Source of the DNA: Paenibacillus sp. 1001270B_150601_E10
GTDB lineage: Bacteria; Bacillota; Bacilli; Paenibacillales; Paenibacillaceae
Direction: 5' to 3'
DNA length: 64,000 bases
Assembly (NCBI RefSeq): GCF_015558675.1
Contig: NZ_JADMOL010000001.1
Location: 1,042,141-1,106,140, forward strand
The position numbers and the translations under genes are program-made. Numbering within the stretch: position 1 is the first letter of the stretch; each line of letters starts with the position of its first letter. The notes under the pieces were generated by a model. That model saw nothing but the letters and a program-made list of their open reading frames with translations. It was not told the DNA's origin and made no database searches. Below are positions 33,189 to 42,618 of the stretch, piece after piece.

Positions 33189-34862
33189 CTATTTATTCTT
33201 GTACCACTCGTTTACTTCATCCGTAATATCCTGACCGCCAAGCTTCTTCCAGCTCTCTACGTATTTATCGAACTCGCTGCTTGGCGTGGAGCCCATAATG
33301 ATCTTCGTGAACAATTCATCTGTCATCTTGTTGAGCGAAGTATTCTTCTCTGTCATGGTTGGAGTAGCGGTTCCGTAGAATTCATTCACAACATACGGCT
33401 TATCTCTAAGCGTACGCGTAATTCCCCAGCCGCCGTCTTTCGCAACACTTCGCATGTAAATGCCCCATGCTCCGTTATCGCCTTCGCCGGACAAGAATTT
33501 CTTCGTGGCTTCAAAGGCTTGAACCGATGTTGGATTCACAGAATCGATCTGCTCCTGCTTGTTGTCAAGCGCAGCATTTACCTCTGTGTAGGCCTGCTCG
33601 AAATCGTATGGGTTGTAGACACGCGGATCATACCAGTTGTATACATAACCGTTCTCTGCTTTGACTTCATCCGCATATTCCTTCTTCTGCATTTCGGTAT
33701 AGAAGTTCGCCATTTTAATAACGGCTTCGGGATGCTCGTAGCCTTTGCGAACCGCATAGATACGGCTCATGCGCTGGCTCGGAACTAATGTCTCTCCCTC
33801 TTTGCCATTGAAGGAAGGCAGAACCGCTGCGACCCAATCAGCCTTCGGATCTTGATCACGATTCAGATTAAGCGGCCAGCCTGGGTACCACCATTCGCCG
33901 AAGGAGATCCCAACCTTGCCTGCTACGATATCTTCAACGACTTTATCCATGTCTTTGAAGGCGAATTCCTTATCCAGCAAGCCCTTGCTGTACCATTGAT
34001 TCAAGCGCTCAAGCGCAGCCTTTGTTTCTGGCAGCGTCTCGCCAGCAACGAGATTGCCGTCCTTATCCTTGATCCAAGCCTTTGGATAAGCACCCATTGA
34101 ATAGAAGAAGCCTCGAGCGTCAAATCCCCAGGAGATAAGATCCTTGTGAAGCGCCAAGCCGTAAGTATCGTTTTTGCCATTGCCGTCTGGATCCTGCTTC
34201 GTAAAGGCTTCTGCCACCTTTTCAAGATCATCCAGTGTCTTCGGAATTTCCAGATTCAGCTTTTCAAGCCAGTCTTTACGGAACCACATGATCTGTGCAG
34301 ACATGAATGGATCCTCGAAGCTTGGCAGGGCAAGAAGCTTGCCATCTTGTCGGAACATATCAAGCGTCTTACCGCCATCCGCTTCGACATACGCCTTCAG
34401 ATCCGGTGAAGCATACTTCTCATACGCTTCTGACAAGTCCTCCAACTGATCTTCTTCCTTGAATTTCTCGTACTGTTCGAACCCAATGACCATTAGATCA
34501 GGTAGATCGCCAGAGGCGACTGCTAGGGAGAATTTCTGCTCATATTGATCGGCTGGAACCATCCACAAGTACTCCACTTCGATATTGAGCATTTCCTTTA
34601 GTTTCTTATAGTAGGCATTTGTTGCAGGCGTAATGTCTGAAGGTGTCTTCGCGTCTTCCGCCTTACCGTGACCGATAACCTGTGTTACTTTGACCGTTTC
34701 TGGATATTTCCACATCGGATCAGTGCCAATCTCTGTAGAGATCGGCTTGCTACCTGAATCAGAGGATGCATCTGGCTTGCTTGCGCATCCTGCGATAACG
34801 GATAATGCAAGTGACAATAGCAGCGTACCAACGATGAGTTGCTTGAACGTACGTTTATTCAT
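33189..34862 (-). CDS. Extracellular solute-binding lipoprotein (LplA-like)
   Basis: 557 residues, the long type of family 1 binding protein found with LplB/LplC. A lipoprotein signal ends at VIAGC. The mature protein has the YEKFKEEDQLEDLSEAYEKY and FGEWWYPGWPLN segments seen in this group. It is anchored outside the membrane and hands an oligosaccharide to the permeases. Its own promoter, with a cre-like site and AraC-type direct repeats, lies immediately upstream. The sugar is unknown because no glycoside hydrolase gene is in the cluster. Confidence 0.92.
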   Translation of the reverse strand: MNKRTFKQLIVGTLLLSLALSVIAGCASKPDASSDSGSKPISTEIGTDPMWKYPETVKVTQVIGHGKAEDAKTPSDITPATNAYYKKLKEMLNIEVEYLWMVPADQYEQKFSLAVASGDLPDLMVIGFEQYEKFKEEDQLEDLSEAYEKYASPDLKAYVEADGGKTLDMFRQDGKLLALPSFEDPFMSAQIMWFRKDWLEKLNLEIPKTLDDLEKVAEAFTKQDPDGNGKNDTYGLALHKDLISWGFDARGFFYSMGAYPKAWIKDKDGNLVAGETLPETKAALERLNQWYSKGLLDKEFAFKDMDKVVEDIVAGKVGISFGEWWYPGWPLNLNRDQDPKADWVAAVLPSFNGKEGETLVPSQRMSRIYAVRKGYEHPEAVIKMANFYTEMQKKEYADEVKAENGYVYNWYDPRVYNPYDFEQAYTEVNAALDNKQEQIDSVNPTSVQAFEATKKFLSGEGDNGAWGIYMRSVAKDGGWGITRTLRDKPYVVNEFYGTATPTMTEKNTSLNKMTDELFTKIIMGSTPSSEFDKYVESWKKLGGQDITDEVNEWYKNK

Positions 34863-34899
34863 AATGACCTCCCTCTAACGAATCAATGTCTACATCTTT

Positions 34900-34928
34900 A
34901 GGTTAAACCCCACTGTATGCGCTTTCAA
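34900..34928 (-). promoter_or_regulatory. Promoter of the ABC importer with an overlapping cre-like site
   Basis: Minus strand -35 TTGAAA (34928-34923), a 17-base spacer and -10 TAACCT (34905-34900). TGAAAGCGCATACA (34927-34914) overlaps the -35 and spacer. It fits the CcpA cre consensus TGWAAGCGNTWNCA at all but one position, so glucose repression is likely. Confidence 0.6.
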
Positions 34929-34934
34929 TCTCAC

Positions 34935-34964
34935 TTTGTTTACATTGATTTTGATTTGTTTACA
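34935..34964 (-). promoter_or_regulatory. Direct repeats, probable YesN binding site
   Basis: TGTAAACAAA occurs twice on the minus strand (34964-34955 and 34944-34935), separated by 10 bases, so the period is 20 bases or about two helical turns. They end 6 bases before the -35 box of the importer, the usual activator position for AraC-type proteins. The distal copy overlaps the stop codon of the yesN-like gene. Confidence 0.6.
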
Positions 34965-36264
34965 ACCTTTCAAAAGTATCACGATACTCCTGCGGGGTCT
35001 GCCCCGTCTGCTTTTTAAAGAAGGTTGTAAAGTATGAGGGAGAGTTAAAGCCTAAACGGTAGGCAATTTCATTGAACTTCAGCTTTTCTTCGATAATCCA
35101 TTTTTTCGCAGCTGCAAGCCTTGTCTCCGTAATGTACTCGGATACATTCTTCCCCGTCACCTGCTTATAATAGCGGGATAGATAGCTTGGATTCATATGC
35201 ACCTTTTCCGCGATCCTCACAAGCGATAAATCATCGCCAAGATGTTCATCAATGAATGCATGCACCTCTTGCACCCAGCGCTCCGTCTGCGCATCCTGAC
35301 GCATCTGGCCGACGTCTAGAATCGTAAGATGAGAGCTGCTTGCCATGCACTGCTCCGCCTTCACCTGCAATCGCTCGAACTCGCGCTTCCACGAGGAAAA
35401 CTCCATAGGCTCTCGGTTGAATACAAACGATACCTCAAGCCCCAGCAAGTACTCCATTCCATTCTGAATATCCTCAAGACAGCCTCTCACATAGTCGGCT
35501 ACCTGATCCCAATTCATTGCGCCTTCCTCATTCAAAAATGTCGAGTCCTCCTGGCTAGGCTGAAGCAGCCATACAAATAAGGAATGATGGGTTACGAAAC
35601 CGTTTGAGACGAGCAGCGGCGGCAATTGCTCTGCAAAGACATTCAGCACATACCCATAGCTCTGAACCTTAGCCACCCACGATTGCGGCTGATCCCACTT
35701 CGTGTAGCCGACAAGCAGCATAAACGGCTGATTCTCATCAATGACCCATTCGCGTCCTCGGATTGTCGATACATCCGTCTCCTTCTCCGATTGATCCAGC
35801 AGAGCCTTCAACCATTCACTTGTAAGGAGCGGACGCAAATAATGAAGTTCGGTATTGACCTGCTTTAAGCTGTCACGATTGCTTCGCTCCGCATCAATCT
35901 CATCCATCACGCTTTGGATAATGGCCAGCAAATGCTCATCTTTTTCTGTCTTCAATATAAAATGAGAGGCTCTCTTCTTCATCGCGCTATAGATATAGTT
36001 GAAGTCGCTGAAGCCCGTCAAAAATAAAATGCGGCACTTCGGCCAATAACGTACGATATCATCCGCAAGCTCCAGCCCTGAACGTCCCGGCATGTCGATA
36101 TCGCTAAGCACCATGTCAAGCCGCGTCTTTTTAATAATTTCCATAGCTTCCTCAGGTCCATAAGCCTTGCATAGATCCAGTTCATTCTCAAAATGACTTG
36201 CCAGCAGCTGATATAAACCCTCCACGACTATTGCATCATCATCCACGATTAAGATTCGATACAT
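34960..36264 (-). CDS. YesN-type response regulator with AraC DNA-binding domain
   Basis: 434 residues. The receiver domain has VDDDAIVVEG, the phospho-acceptor Asp in DMVLSDIDMPGRSG, and a conserved Lys in HFILKTEKDEH. A middle region of about 200 residues is typical for YesN-type regulators. The C-terminal AraC domain has two helix-turn-helix units (LSLVRIAEKVHMNPSYLSRYYKQ and KFNEIAYRLGFNSPSYFTTFFKK). It should activate the adjacent importer genes after phosphorylation by the kinase upstream, with which it overlaps by 26 bases. Confidence 0.93.
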   Translation of the reverse strand: MYRILIVDDDAIVVEGLYQLLASHFENELDLCKAYGPEEAMEIIKKTRLDMVLSDIDMPGRSGLELADDIVRYWPKCRILFLTGFSDFNYIYSAMKKRASHFILKTEKDEHLLAIIQSVMDEIDAERSNRDSLKQVNTELHYLRPLLTSEWLKALLDQSEKETDVSTIRGREWVIDENQPFMLLVGYTKWDQPQSWVAKVQSYGYVLNVFAEQLPPLLVSNGFVTHHSLFVWLLQPSQEDSTFLNEEGAMNWDQVADYVRGCLEDIQNGMEYLLGLEVSFVFNREPMEFSSWKREFERLQVKAEQCMASSSHLTILDVGQMRQDAQTERWVQEVHAFIDEHLGDDLSLVRIAEKVHMNPSYLSRYYKQVTGKNVSEYITETRLAAAKKWIIEEKLKFNEIAYRLGFNSPSYFTTFFKKQTGQTPQEYRDTFERL

Positions 36265-37999
36265 GTTGCTTTCCCCCTGTATTAAAAATAGTCATGCACA
36301 TGGTGACGCATAGACCTCCTAACGAACTGCGAGATACGGTTATGCCGCTCTTCTCTCCAAACGCAAGCTTTAAGCGATTGCATACATTGATCAATCCTGT
36401 TTTCTCCTTAATCGCGGCCGGATGCTCCAGCTTCTTATTCAAGCGAACAATCGTCTCATCCGTCAGAGTCCTGCCGCTGTCTTCCACAATAATAAGGAGC
36501 TTGTCCCCTTCCTGATGATGACGGATGATACAGGTTTCCATCGACTTTCCGCGCTCAAAGGCATGCTTGAAAGCATTTTCAATTATTGGTTGAATGATCA
36601 GTCTAGGAACCGGAATTTGTGCCAGCTCCTCTGGAATAGGCTCGATATGAATCTGAATATATCTAGAAAAACGAATCTGCTGAATGTCGCAGTAATCGAC
36701 GGCATGCTGGTATTCCAGCTGCAGCGGAACCTCATCACTCCCGCTTCGGGTTATAAATTCATAGTAGTTGGCAAGCTTCATGGACAGTTCAGCCGCTCCC
36801 TCCACATCCTCAGCTCTGCACATCCGGTACAGATTATAGAATCCATTGTAGAGAAAATGAGGATTGATCTGTGATTGAAGCTGCTTTAGCTCTGACTGCT
36901 GCAGGGCAAGCTTATGCTCATAATTCTGCTTGATTGAAGCGTTAAGCTCCTGCTTCATCTGCTCAAAGCTTTCGTTCAAATAGTTGAACTCATTATTAGG
37001 AATCGACGATCTCGTCGCAATCTGCTCGGGATCAAGCTCGATCTTGCGAAAGGCACGAATAAGATGATTAAGCGGCTTATGGATCATCTGGTTCACTGAC
37101 AAAGAGAAAACAACGATAATGACTAAGGCTGCAAAGCCGAGTGCTGCCACAAGTCCGTTGTACTTGCTAATCACGCCTGTAATCGCTTTCTCATCCATGT
37201 ACGTAAATAAGGTGCCGCCGAGAGCATTGATCTTACTGTAAATAACAAGATAATCTCGATCACCCACATGAATATCAAAGCGTCCTTGCGGCTCTCTCTT
37301 CTCATCCGGCATCTTCATTTGCGACATGATCTCAGCTTGGATAGGTCTTTCCCCTGCGAAGTTAACGCTATCCTTTAACGTATGGTCTGCAATAAAATAA
37401 CCGTTGTCGCTTTCCTCTGGAATGATATTATCAATCTGCTGCAGCAGACTGTGAAGAGGAATTTGAACATACGTCGTCACAGTTCCATTGCTCGTGCTCT
37501 CGATAAAGTAGATCTGGTCCCCGACCACATAATAAGGCTGCTTGTTCTTAATGTGCAGCTGCCGGAGTTCTTCCCACTTGCTACCTGTATCATATTCGCG
37601 CTTCCCCTTGCTTAGCGAAACCATCCGATTCAACACTTCAATATGGACAGCTACATCCTCTACAAGCTCGTTTGAGTTCCGAATACTGAGCATATTGCTT
37701 TGCAGGTGTGTGGTCAGCAGCAACTCCTCATACTTGGAAAGGGCTCCCGCGCGGAAATGAAGCTCCACTAAGTTGTTATCCGTTAGGAGATTCAGATGCT
37801 GGTTGCGAATAAAGGCAATCTGATTGTTAAGCTGATTGCGAAAATAATAGACTTTATCCTGCGTCGATTCGAACAGCTTTGTTCGAAGATAGGATACGGC
37901 ATTCAGATTGATGACAATATTGATTGCAGTGATCGGTATCACTAACGCTGCGAATACAATGATGACTTTTTGATACACCTGCAAGTCTATTCTTCTCAC
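36239..37999 (-). CDS. YesM-type sensor histidine kinase
   Basis: 586 residues. Two membrane spans (about 10-30 and 275-300) enclose an extracellular Cache-like sensor of about 240 residues. A HAMP region, the His-kinase motif QSQINPHFLYNGFYNL and the HATPase part (IIENAFKHAFERG, GLINVCNRLKLAFG) follow. The start is GTG at 37999, with GGGGG 9 bases upstream; the ATG at 38020 has no ribosome binding site. It probably senses the imported sugar, or a binding protein carrying it, and phosphorylates the YesN-type partner. Confidence 0.9.
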   Translation of the reverse strand: MRRIDLQVYQKVIIVFAALVIPITAINIVINLNAVSYLRTKLFESTQDKVYYFRNQLNNQIAFIRNQHLNLLTDNNLVELHFRAGALSKYEELLLTTHLQSNMLSIRNSNELVEDVAVHIEVLNRMVSLSKGKREYDTGSKWEELRQLHIKNKQPYYVVGDQIYFIESTSNGTVTTYVQIPLHSLLQQIDNIIPEESDNGYFIADHTLKDSVNFAGERPIQAEIMSQMKMPDEKREPQGRFDIHVGDRDYLVIYSKINALGGTLFTYMDEKAITGVISKYNGLVAALGFAALVIIVVFSLSVNQMIHKPLNHLIRAFRKIELDPEQIATRSSIPNNEFNYLNESFEQMKQELNASIKQNYEHKLALQQSELKQLQSQINPHFLYNGFYNLYRMCRAEDVEGAAELSMKLANYYEFITRSGSDEVPLQLEYQHAVDYCDIQQIRFSRYIQIHIEPIPEELAQIPVPRLIIQPIIENAFKHAFERGKSMETCIIRHHQEGDKLLIIVEDSGRTLTDETIVRLNKKLEHPAAIKEKTGLINVCNRLKLAFGEKSGITVSRSSLGGLCVTMCMTIFNTGGKQHVSNLNRG

Positions 38000-38142
38000 G
38001 ATCAAGCACCCCCAAAGCATGGTATACTAGCCATTATATCGCAACCCTAACGCTTGAATAGATCATTTTGATCATCCTCATTCAGAGGATAAGGTATACA
38101 GCCACCCTATATAACACCATTATTTTCCTCATTCATGACATG

Positions 38143-38184
38143 AAAAAGGGCTTTCCTAAAGGAGTTCGCCCCTTAGAAAAGCCC
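38143..38184 (-). terminator. Terminator after pepA
   Basis: On the minus strand GGGCTTTTCTAAGG pairs with CCTTTAGGAAAGCCC (mismatched), followed by TTTTTC. Confidence 0.8.
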
Positions 38185-38204
38185 AATAATTACCTATAAA
38201 AAAA

Positions 38205-39719
38205 TTAGTTCGAAAGAATATATTCTGCGATCGTACGAACCATAGCGCCTGTGCCGCCTTTAGGGTTTACGCCGCGTTTGCTTGGAATAAATGCTGTTCC
38301 TGCAATATCCAAGTGAATCCAAGGCAATTCATCAGCAAATGTGCCAACGAACATTCCTGCTGTAATCGAGCCAGCTCCGCCTGGAACGCTGTTTTTCACA
38401 TCCGCAACGTCGCTCTTAATCATTTCCCAATATTCAGGATGGTTCGGGAATGCCCAGACATACTCGCCTGTACGCTTCGATGCTGCCGCAAATTGCTGGA
38501 AGAAGACCTCGTCGTTTGTCACAACACCAGTCGTCAGGTTAGCTAATGCTACTCCTACTGCACCAGTCAATGTTGCCGCATCGATCAAACGATCTGCACC
38601 AAGCTCCTTCGCATAAGTCATGCCGTCTGCCAGAACAAGACGACCCTCAGCATCCGTGTTCAATACTTCGATTGTACGACCGCTGTAGGATGTAATCACA
38701 TCGCCTGGCTTCAATGCCTTGCCATCCGGCATGTTCTCAGCTGAAGCAATTACGCACAATACGTTTGCTTCTGGCTTCAATTGGCCGATAATCGCCATTG
38801 TGCCGAGCATAGCTGCCGCGCCGCCCATATCACAGATCATCTCATCCATGTTGCCTGCACGCTTCAAGGAAATACCGCCTGTATCAAACGTAATCCCTTT
38901 GCCAACGAGACCGGTAACATCCTTCCACTCCGATTTGCCTTGGTATTTCAACACAATCATGCGCGGAGGATTCACGCTGCCTTTACCAACGCCCCAAAGG
39001 CCGCCCATGCCTTTCTCTTGGATCGCATTCTCCTCTAATACATGAGCTTCAAAGCCATACTTGTTCGCAAGCTCAAGTGCATAGTCTGCAAGCGTGCTAG
39101 GAACCAAGGTATTGCCTGGCAGGTTTACCAAGTCACGAGCAATGGTTGTACCAAGCGCGTATGCCTTACCCGCACTCGCGCCCTCGTTCCAAGCTTCGAG
39201 CTCTTGGCTTTCTGCATGAAGAGTGAGAGAAGCAAAAGCATGAATCGGCTTCGCGTCGCGCTTGTAAGTCACGCGAGAGTACGCGCCAAGCATAAAGCCT
39301 TCCACGACTGCATGCGCAACGATCTTCGCATCCTTCTCTACAGTAGAGGTAACGAGCGTATTCGAGATATGTACAGATACGTTGGAAGCTTGAAGCTTCA
39401 TGGCTTCACGTGCGGCATCTGCAAGCATCACGCGAATGTCATTCGAAGTGATCGGCTCTTCCTTGCATCCTACGGCAATCAAAAAGCGCGCTTTTCCCTC
39501 GCGAACAGGGAACACATGCGTAGCGCCATGCTTTGCCTCAAACAAACCTGTCGCAATCGCATCTTTAACCGCTTGGTTTCCTGGGATTTCAGTCAGACCT
39601 GATTCCCAAGCATTCTTCGTTGCCAGCACAACAAGCGCATCCGCTTCTTGAGCTTGAATCGAGCTGGATACGGTTGCAATTTGTAATTGTTCTAGTTGTG
39701 TTGCATTCGTCATCTTCAT
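38205..39719 (-). CDS. pepA: Leucyl aminopeptidase (M17)
   Basis: 504 residues. The C-terminal catalytic domain has the M17 metal and active-site motifs VGKGITFDTGGISLK, MICDMGGAAAMLG and the signature NTDAEGRLVLAD. The N-terminal macro-like domain spans about 1-180. It releases N-terminal residues in the cytoplasm; some homologues also bind DNA, which cannot be judged here. The ATG at 39719 is chosen for AAGGA and because residues upstream are not family-like. It is a single gene with its own terminator. Confidence 0.93.
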   Translation of the reverse strand: MKMTNATQLEQLQIATVSSSIQAQEADALVVLATKNAWESGLTEIPGNQAVKDAIATGLFEAKHGATHVFPVREGKARFLIAVGCKEEPITSNDIRVMLADAAREAMKLQASNVSVHISNTLVTSTVEKDAKIVAHAVVEGFMLGAYSRVTYKRDAKPIHAFASLTLHAESQELEAWNEGASAGKAYALGTTIARDLVNLPGNTLVPSTLADYALELANKYGFEAHVLEENAIQEKGMGGLWGVGKGSVNPPRMIVLKYQGKSEWKDVTGLVGKGITFDTGGISLKRAGNMDEMICDMGGAAAMLGTMAIIGQLKPEANVLCVIASAENMPDGKALKPGDVITSYSGRTIEVLNTDAEGRLVLADGMTYAKELGADRLIDAATLTGAVGVALANLTTGVVTNDEVFFQQFAAASKRTGEYVWAFPNHPEYWEMIKSDVADVKNSVPGGAGSITAGMFVGTFADELPWIHLDIAGTAFIPSKRGVNPKGGTGAMVRTIAEYILSN

Positions 39720-39771
39720 GAAATATCCATCCTTTTTCGAAATGATGATCATGCTGCTGTCTATTCATATA

Positions 39772-41295
39772 TTATACCTGATGAAGTTGAGGCGCAATGC
39801 TGTCACGCAATACAAGCGGCAGGCGAATGATAAATTCGGTCCACTCTCCCTTGACGCTGTCGACCTCTATAGAACCGCCGTGATTGCGAATAATTCGGTA
39901 GCTGACCGATAAGCCGAGCCCTGTCCCTTCATCCTTCGTCGTAAAAAAGGGATCGAACAGCCGTTCAAGGGTGCGTTCATCCATCCCGCTACCATTGTCT
40001 TGGATGCATATTGCAACATAACGTCCTTCCATACGAGAAGAGATGGATATCCTCCCCTTCCGAAGGTGATCCACCTCGCGAATCGCTTCGAGCGCATTGC
40101 GCATCATATTCAAGACGACCTGCTTGATTTGCTTTACATCAATCGCCACCACCATTTTGGAAGAGTCGTTAGCGTCTTGCAGATCGATCTCACAGCCTCT
40201 CATAAGGGCATCACTTTCAATTAGGAGTACAACTTCACGCAGTAGTGAGGATATCGGAATTTCAGAAGTAAGAGGCGCTGTTGGCTTTGATGAATTCAGG
40301 AATTCAAAGATAATATCATTGGCACGGTCAATCTCCGCCAGGATAATTCTTGCATATTCCTCCTTGCCAAGTTGGACTAGATGTGGTCGTAGGAGCTGTA
40401 TAAATCCTCGAATTGAGGTTAGTGGATTACGGATCTCGTGTGCTATGGCAGCTGCAATCTTGCCGAGAATCGCAAGTTTATCGTTCTGAACCGCGGTTTG
40501 CTCGATACGCTTAAAGTCAGAAACGTCCTTAATGGTGAATAAGTAATCGCCGTCCATTTGCTCGCCATAGGTTAAGGTCACCATGTACGTTCGGCCATGC
40601 CGATCGGTAATTTCGTGGTAGCGCTTACGTCTTTGTATCGTTTCCCTATACGTTCGTACAAGCATCCGGCGCTTGTCCCTTGCAATCATAGGGTGATGGA
40701 ATAACTCCACAATTGATCGGCCCGCAAGCTGCTTGCGAGGAACTTGTAGGAGCTTGGCCGCCTCGACATTAATGAAGCTGAGCACTCCGCTCTCATCGAA
40801 TAGAATAACGGCACTATCCATCTGCTGAAGGATATTTTCATATTTGCTGGGTGCTGCTTGAGCGTGCTCCATAAATAAGTCATGAGCTCTTTCTTTCCAA
40901 GGTTCACGCATTTTGCTTAATGACAACACGTCTCCCTCCTCGTATTCACGTTCCGCCTGATCCTTCTCTAGGCTCTCCATTAAATAGGCAAAAGAGCGTT
41001 GACACATTATCATGAATTCATCCCACTCCACATGAGGCAGCATGATAAGAAGCTGTTCCTCATGAAGCTTCAATGCATCATTTGGATCTATTGTACTCAA
41101 GTCCCAACTGCGACTGGCTTGCATCAAATCTGCCTGATGTCCGCTTAGCATATAGGCTCGTAGGCGCTTCACATATTGAGCGGCCAACTCCGTTTGCTGC
41201 GGCTTCAGGGCATCGTCGATATCCATGATTGAATTCACCTCATCCAAGCACCAAGCTGTAAATTTCCCCAGACTTTTCGAGTTCATGTCCATCAT
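39772..41295 (-). CDS. PAS-domain sensor histidine kinase, sporulation-kinase type
   Basis: 507 residues without membrane spans. An N-terminal helical region of about 150 residues (unrecognised) is followed by a PAS domain (ENILQQMDSAVILFDESGVL), HisKA and HATPase. The H-box AAAIAHEIRNPLTSIRGFIQL is typical of KinA/KinB/KinE-type kinases that feed the Spo0 phosphorelay. Later motifs are NMMRNALEAI, DNGSGM and GTGLGLSVSYRII. No response regulator gene is adjacent, again as for sporulation kinases. The start ATG has GGA 8 bases upstream, a weak site. Confidence 0.87.
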   Translation of the reverse strand: MMDMNSKSLGKFTAWCLDEVNSIMDIDDALKPQQTELAAQYVKRLRAYMLSGHQADLMQASRSWDLSTIDPNDALKLHEEQLLIMLPHVEWDEFMIMCQRSFAYLMESLEKDQAEREYEEGDVLSLSKMREPWKERAHDLFMEHAQAAPSKYENILQQMDSAVILFDESGVLSFINVEAAKLLQVPRKQLAGRSIVELFHHPMIARDKRRMLVRTYRETIQRRKRYHEITDRHGRTYMVTLTYGEQMDGDYLFTIKDVSDFKRIEQTAVQNDKLAILGKIAAAIAHEIRNPLTSIRGFIQLLRPHLVQLGKEEYARIILAEIDRANDIIFEFLNSSKPTAPLTSEIPISSLLREVVLLIESDALMRGCEIDLQDANDSSKMVVAIDVKQIKQVVLNMMRNALEAIREVDHLRKGRISISSRMEGRYVAICIQDNGSGMDERTLERLFDPFFTTKDEGTGLGLSVSYRIIRNHGGSIEVDSVKGEWTEFIIRLPLVLRDSIAPQLHQV

Positions 41296-41416
41296 AGTGA
41301 ATGTCCATTATCAAAATCAACATGAGATATTGTCGAATATCAGCAGAATAAATAGAATCCACTAAAAGCTTCCTAAATTTTTTTTTTAGAAGCTGAAGTT
41401 TGGTACTGAATCAAAA

Positions 41417-41485
41417 CAACAGCTCCTGCACAATACATACTCTGAAATCCTGATGTTTACAGAGTCGTGCATTATGAGGAGCCGT
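41417..41485 (-). terminator. Long imperfect hairpin, probable terminator of the zinc-ribbon gene
   Basis: AAC-G-GCTCCT-CATAAT-GCA...CTCTG on the minus strand pairs with CAGAG...TGT-ATTGTG-C-AGGAGC-T-GTT, with a few bulges and a 15-base loop; about 27 pairs in all. It is followed by a broken T tract (GTTTTG). The length is unusual for a terminator. Confidence 0.5.
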
Positions 41486-41520
41486 TAGGATATAAAGGTG
41501 TATGAAAGTGAACGATCACT

Positions 41521-41928
41521 TTATTTTTGCTTTAGGAGCTGCGATTTGCGCCTGCTCATCAGCGCGAGCCTGCGCTTTAGCTGCATCTCCCATTGTGTGT
41601 CGTCCCACTGCTTTGCAAGCTGAAGCAAATCAAGCGCGGAGTCGATCTGTCTCCGAACGACCTCAAGTGGATCCTCTCCCTCGTGATTGACACAGTTCTC
41701 AAACAGCGAGCCGTCTTCCTTTGTTACATAGTCCCTGAAGTCTACGTCCTCAAGTCCGTCAGATTCCGCAAATTCCGCAAGAATTTCGTATTCATTTTCC
41801 ACCTGATAATGAACCTCAATACGCTTGCAAACGGGACATAACAGTAGAGGAACATGATGAATCCTTGTCCGATAGTGCTTGAGTGATCCTAATGTCCCAA
41901 TCATGCTTGCTCCGCAACAGAAACTCAT
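41521..41928 (-). CDS. Small protein with a zinc-ribbon-like N-terminus
   Basis: 135 residues. Cys pairs FCCG near residue 4 and CPVCKR near residue 32 suggest a YgiT-like zinc knuckle. The middle is acidic (ENEYEILAEFAESDGLEDVDF), and the C-terminus is a helix ending in KRRLALMSRRKSQLLKQK. GGAGG lies 6 bases before the ATG at 41928; the frame to 41943 is rejected. Function unknown. Confidence 0.7.
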   Translation of the reverse strand: MSFCCGASMIGTLGSLKHYRTRIHHVPLLLCPVCKRIEVHYQVENEYEILAEFAESDGLEDVDFRDYVTKEDGSLFENCVNHEGEDPLEVVRRQIDSALDLLQLAKQWDDTQWEMQLKRRLALMSRRKSQLLKQK

Positions 41929-42147
41929 ATTCTCCCTCCTCACCTGACTACACTTAAACTTTAGAGATGAACAATAGGGATGTTGTGTAGCATATTCGCT
42001 ACCGCTCCCACAAATTCCTTTAAACCATTGAAAAAGATGAACAAAAAGTAAACAGGCTGCTTTTGGTGTAAATCCTGTTCCTTCGTCTATTATGCTTCAT
42101 TGTCGCATATACATGTGAAACATTCCAATCGATCGGAGTGATCATCC

Positions 42148-42366
42148 ATGAGCATTATCCCGTTGTATCTTGTCTCTAAGCAGATCAACTATTTAATGTA
42201 TGACGATAAGAAAGAGGAATTGGTTGCACAGTACGCTACTGGACGAACGGAATCCTTCCGTCCTTTCTCTCCTCAGCACTATCAAGCACTGCTCCAATCG
42301 GATAATCCGTATGATGAATTTGTAAAAATGACGCATGAGCGAAATAAAGTCAATACTCCCTCCTAA
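42148..42366 (+). CDS. Small KTSC-like protein
   Basis: 72 residues. The pattern INYLMYDDKKEELVAQYATG followed by FRPFSPQHYQALLQSD and a short helix resembles KTSC domains (PF13619), about 60-residue beta-rich modules of unknown function. CGGAG lies 9 bases before the ATG. It precedes the alpha-glucan operon by 252 bases and may be separate from it. Confidence 0.6.
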   Translation: MSIIPLYLVSKQINYLMYDDKKEELVAQYATGRTESFRPFSPQHYQALLQSDNPYDEFVKMTHERNKVNTPS

Positions 42367-42426
42367 TCCTGAATACGTTGCGTAGTGACGATGTCTATTA
42401 ATTGGCTCTTGACTTCTCCCCGCACC

Positions 42427-42567
42427 ATACGCTTCTTTCATCAATTATCATTTTCTTTCATAAAGCGTATCAAGCTCTAATATCCATATTCCATAAGGCA
42501 GGGTTTGACTGGCCTTGGATACAAGGAACAGCTTCATTTTCTTTGAAATACGGAATTTCCTTCCGTA
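42427..42567. promoter_or_regulatory. Two inverted repeats upstream of the alpha-glucan operon
   Basis: ATACGCTT (42427-42434) is inverted at 42463-42470, enclosing two CTTTCAT copies. Nearer the gene, TACGGAA-TTTCC-TTCCGTA (42549-42567) is a perfect 7-base inverted repeat ending 51 bases before the first start codon. Both could be operators or, in RNA, hairpins. I did not find a convincing -35/-10 pair. Confidence 0.4.
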
Positions 42568-42618
42568 AGTATCCACGCGCAGCGTGATCATCGTTCGCAC
42601 AATCGAAAGGAGGTTCCT

